Source of the DNA: an uncultured Collinsella sp.
GTDB lineage: Bacteria > Actinomycetota > Coriobacteriia > Coriobacteriales > Coriobacteriaceae
Direction of reading: 5' to 3'
Length of the DNA stretch: 15,787 nt
Assembly: GCA_902494715.1 (NCBI GenBank)
Contig: CABUUJ010000049.1
Span: 1-15,787 of the forward strand
Positions 13,691 through 15,787 of the stretch are shown one piece after another. A program made the translations under genes and the position numbers. The notes under the pieces are model-generated. The model searched no databases, was not told the origin of the DNA, and saw only the letters and a list, made by a program, of their open reading frames with translations. The stretch's first letter is position 1. The number at the start of each line of letters is the position of its first letter.

Positions 13691-15406
13691 CTATTGTGCC
13701 GAGCCCGCGACGGGCTCAAAATGCTTGTCCTTCACGGCCGCGGCCAGGCGATCTGCCAGGTTGCGCACGCGCGGATCCAGGCGAGCGGCACCCGGGTTGA
13801 CAAAGAAGCGGGCCGTGCAGTCCATAATGCGACCAGTAATAACCAGGTCGTTGTCGCGTAGCGTGGCACCCGTGGCGGTAACGTCCACGATGCGATCGGT
13901 CATGCCGACGATGGGGCCCAGCTCGATGTTACCGTGCAGCGAGACGATATCGGCATTCACGCCGCGCTCGGCATACCAGGCACTCGCGATGCGCGGGTAC
14001 TTGGTGGCCACACGAAGCGACCCGCGGCGGGCGTAGTTGCGCTCGGCCTGGCCGGCGCGCCATGCAGGCTCCGCCTCGATAAACGTGCACAGGCCGTAGC
14101 CCAGGTCGACCAGCTGCAGCAGGTTGAGGTCGGCCTCGATGAGCGAGTCCCAGCCGCAGATGCCGCAGTCGGCGCCGCCACAGCCCACAAAAGCGGGTGC
14201 GTCGCTGGGACGCACGATGACAAACTCGATATCGCCGACCGTGCCCTCACCAGCGTGTGTGTCGCGGCCGCGCACGATGAGGTGACGGCCGGGGTCGCGC
14301 AGCTCAGAGACATCCAAGCCCGCGGCCTCGAGCACGTCGAGCGTGTCGGCCTTGAGCGAGCCCTTGGGCACGGCGATGCGCAGTGGACCCTCGGCGCCGC
14401 GGCCCACGGCATGGTCACCATCGGAAGCAGCGTCCTCGGCCGAGGTATGCGCGGCCTCCAGACGCTCGAGCGAAAAGGCAAAGCCCGCCGCCGGCACCTC
14501 GATGCCGTCGCCAAATGCGCCAGTAAAGATGGAGTCGTAGCGTCCGCCTGAACCGACCGGATCGGGCAGGCCACCGGCATAGGCCTTAAAGACCAGGCCC
14601 GTGTAGTAATCAAACGAGTTCATGATCGAGAAGTCGAAGGACAGCACCCGGGCGTCCTCGGGAGCCAGGCCATCGACCAGGGCACGCAGCTCGCGCGTGA
14701 GCGGCGCAACAATGCCCGCCGCCGCCAGCAGCGCGTCGACGCGGTCGAGCACCTCGGCACCACCGTGCAGGCGCGGCAGCTCGCTAATGGCGACCTTAAC
14801 GGCCTCGGACTCTGCGCTTTCCGCCACGCGGGCATCGAGGCCCACGAAGTCGTTGGCGTGCACGCAGCGCAGCGCCTCGGCAGCCAGCTCGCGATCTTCG
14901 CACGCCGCAAGCAGTTCCTTAAACGGACGCACACTGCCCGCGATAATGCGCGCACCGGGAAGTGCCAGCTTGCGCACGGCCTCGGCGACCAGTGAGACAA
15001 TCTCGACATCGCCCGCGGTGTCGCCCGCGCCGATGAGCTCAAAACCTAGTTGCGTAAACTGACGCGAGCCGCCGGCATTGTGCTGACACTCGCGAACCAC
15101 CGGCGCCTCATAGCGCAGGCGCAGCGGCAGATCGGCCGCACGCATGCGAGTCGAAACCAGGCGAACAATCGGCAGCGTGTTGTCGGGACGGACCACCAGC
15201 AGGCGACCGTCGTCATCAAAGAGCTTAAACGGCGTGTCCGCAATGCGGCCGCCCTCCTCGAGCGAGCCCTTGTCCTCGAGCAGCGGCGTCTCGACCGGAA
15301 GGTAATGATGCTCCCTAAAGCAGCCCTTCACCGTCAGCGCAATCTCCTCGCGCGCCTGAGCCTCCTCGGGCAATATGTCCCGGAATCCCCACGGTGTGGC
15401 CGTCAT
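13691..15406 (-). CDS. hisZG: Fused HisZ-HisG: ATP phosphoribosyltransferase regulatory and catalytic domains in one chain
   Basis: The first enzyme of histidine synthesis, joining ATP and PRPP, is here one 571-residue polypeptide. Residues 1 to about 317 are HisZ, a class II HisRS-like regulatory domain with PWGFRDILPEEA, motif-2 LRYEAPVVRECQHNAGGSRQ, RQFTQLGFELIG (115-126) and GSGGRYDSIF (285-294). A hydrophilic linker spans about 318-340. Residues 341-565 are short-form HisG, with LRIAVPKGSL (342-351), IVRPSDAP (397-404), ATKYPRIA and the PRPP loop IVDVTATGATLRDN (506-519). Most bacteria with short HisG encode HisZ separately. Cys409, Cys414 and Cys417 cluster in the conserved GAADxGIxGxD block, with Trp419 where Lys or Arg is usual. 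No stop or frameshift interrupts the junction. AGGAGG lies eight bases before the ATG. It is the first gene of the operon. Confidence 0.95.
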   Translation of the reverse strand: MTATPWGFRDILPEEAQAREEIALTVKGCFREHHYLPVETPLLEDKGSLEEGGRIADTPFKLFDDDGRLLVVRPDNTLPIVRLVSTRMRAADLPLRLRYEAPVVRECQHNAGGSRQFTQLGFELIGAGDTAGDVEIVSLVAEAVRKLALPGARIIAGSVRPFKELLAACEDRELAAEALRCVHANDFVGLDARVAESAESEAVKVAISELPRLHGGAEVLDRVDALLAAAGIVAPLTRELRALVDGLAPEDARVLSFDFSIMNSFDYYTGLVFKAYAGGLPDPVGSGGRYDSIFTGAFGDGIEVPAAGFAFSLERLEAAHTSAEDAASDGDHAVGRGAEGPLRIAVPKGSLKADTLDVLEAAGLDVSELRDPGRHLIVRGRDTHAGEGTVGDIEFVIVRPSDAPAFVGCGGADCGICGWDSLIEADLNLLQLVDLGYGLCTFIEAEPAWRAGQAERNYARRGSLRVATKYPRIASAWYAERGVNADIVSLHGNIELGPIVGMTDRIVDVTATGATLRDNDLVITGRIMDCTARFFVNPGAARLDPRVRNLADRLAAAVKDKHFEPVAGSAQ

Positions 15407-15442
15407 CTGGTGAGCCTCCTCATGCTGTGTTTCATATAGAAC

Positions 15443-15472
15443 AGAAGACCGGCATAGCTCCGCCGGTCTTCT
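15443..15472. repeat. Strong hairpin in the his operon leader
   Basis: AGAAGACCGGC (15443-15453) and GCCGGTCTTCT (15462-15472) form a perfect 11-bp stem with an 8-nt loop. It ends 36 bp before the hisZG start. On the minus strand it is followed by GTTCTATATG, a poor T-tract, so it is not a clear terminator. It may be an attenuator stem or a 5' mRNA stabiliser. Confidence 0.6.
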
Positions 15473-15484
15473 GGGTACTTTAGC

Positions 15485-15518
15485 ATACTAGAGTGTTTGC
15501 GGGGAAAATCCGCCGCAA
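15485..15518 (-). promoter_or_regulatory. Candidate his operon promoter with palindromic operator
   Basis: A 22-bp imperfect palindrome (15497-15518) has arms TTGCGG and CCGCAA with inner GGA and TCC. Directly downstream on the minus strand is TAGTAT (15485-15490), a possible -10 box about 80 bp before the hisZG start. No good -35 is visible at normal spacing. The arrangement would suit a repressor site over the promoter. Inference from symmetry and position only. Confidence 0.35.
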
Positions 15519-15584
15519 CCGCTCATAGCGTATTCATTTGGAAACATAGGGCGAGCGGTTAGCAGCAGTCTCTTGTCACAACGC

Positions 15585-15617
15585 AAAAAGGGCGCCCGCG
15601 CAAATGCGGACGCCCTT
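15585..15617 (-). terminator. Rho-independent terminator of the upstream partial gene
   Basis: On the minus strand a 12-bp stem (15606-15617 with 15588-15599, starting AAGGGCG, one mismatch, loop of about six) runs into TTTTTGCG. It lies about 50 bp after the stop codon of the partial gene at the right edge and before the his promoter region. It should insulate the his operon from that gene. Confidence 0.8.
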
Positions 15618-15622
15618 GTGCA

Positions 15623-15657
15623 GGGTCGAGATATCAACCAGCCAAGATATCGGACCC
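15623..15657. repeat. Imperfect hairpin with two GATATC sites
   Basis: GGGTC-GA-GATATC (15623-15635) pairs with GATATC-G-GACCC (15646-15657) around a 10-nt loop. It lies between the stop codon of the edge gene and its terminator. It probably adds 3' structure to that mRNA. Confidence 0.45.
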
Positions 15658-15668
15658 GTGACCAGCTC

Positions 15669-15787
15669 TTAGTAGTCGAACTGGTGGTAGTAGCGGCGGT
15701 ACTTGAGGTTGTGCTTGGTGACCAGCTCGTAGTTGCGCGCGAGGCGGTCGGTGGTCAGCACGGACAGGATCCACGGCGACACGATGA
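15669..15787 (-). CDS. Unrecognised protein, C-terminal 38 residues (5' end outside window)
   Basis: The minus-strand frame is open from the right edge to a TAA at 15669-15671. It encodes 38 residues beginning IVSPWILSVL and ending NLKYRRYYHQFDY. Codon use matches the neighbouring genes, and a good terminator follows, which supports a real gene end. The tail is basic and rich in Tyr. I do not recognise the family. The short hydrophobic stretch at the start could be part of a membrane segment, but too little is visible to say. Confidence 0.7.
   Translation of the reverse strand, partial: IVSPWILSVLTTDRLARNYELVTKHNLKYRRYYHQFDY

Noticed and set aside
12337..13800. Long plus-strand open frame of 487 codons opposite hisD
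   Set aside because: It is antisense to hisD, has no recognisable domain and has the composition typical of a shadow frame.
15406..15440. A ten-codon frame just upstream of hisZG (MKHSMRRLTR) whose stop overlaps the start codon, as a his leader peptide
   Set aside because: It has only one His codon and no ribosome site, and it overlaps the real Shine-Dalgarno sequence of hisZG; attenuation peptides carry runs of His codons.

Overview
The window is GC-rich, densely coded bacterial chromosome. The gene order mazG, eno, divIC-like, ppx is an actinobacterial arrangement. Together with the protein style and the anaerobe-like gene set, it suggests a gut member of the Coriobacteriia, most likely Collinsella or a close relative. 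That identification is inference from recall, not from a search. Nearly all genes lie on the minus strand; the exceptions are an insertion-sequence fragment at the left edge and one phosphatase gene.

Layout. (1) 1-547: 3' part of an IS3-family element with an intact D-D-35-E catalytic core, ending 25 bp from the next gene. (2) 572-3848: ppx/gppA-type phosphatase, a DivIC/FtsB-like membrane protein and enolase. A strong terminator after enolase and a probable new promoter separate eno from divIC-ppx. (3) 3988-5991: a terminator and a three-gene unit, larC2-like, yfcE-type phosphodiesterase and mazG. (4) 5992-6300: an intergenic region with a perfect 23-bp inverted repeat. (5) 6301-7212, plus strand: PHP-family histidinol-phosphatase. 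(6) 7242-15406, minus strand: a histidine operon in the order hisZG (fused), hisD, hisC, hisB, hisH, hisA, hisF, hisI, hisE. (7) 15407-15787: the operon leader, a terminator, and the last 38 codons of an unrecognised gene.

How the genes work together. The his operon and the convergent phosphatase encode every step from ATP plus PRPP to histidine. HisZG makes phosphoribosyl-ATP; HisE and HisI hydrolyse it; HisA isomerises the product. HisH and HisF form imidazole glycerol phosphate. HisB dehydrates it, HisC transaminates it, the PHP protein removes the phosphate, and HisD oxidises histidinol. HisB here lacks a phosphatase domain, so the PHP neighbour fits the gap.

The most unusual points are the HisZ-HisG single-chain fusion with a three-cysteine cluster in its catalytic half, the stand-alone C-terminal LarC domain, and the finding that each of the three wide gaps inside the his operon holds a palindromic element. 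I see no defence system, CRISPR array, tRNA or rRNA. Most of the window is ordinary primary metabolism.
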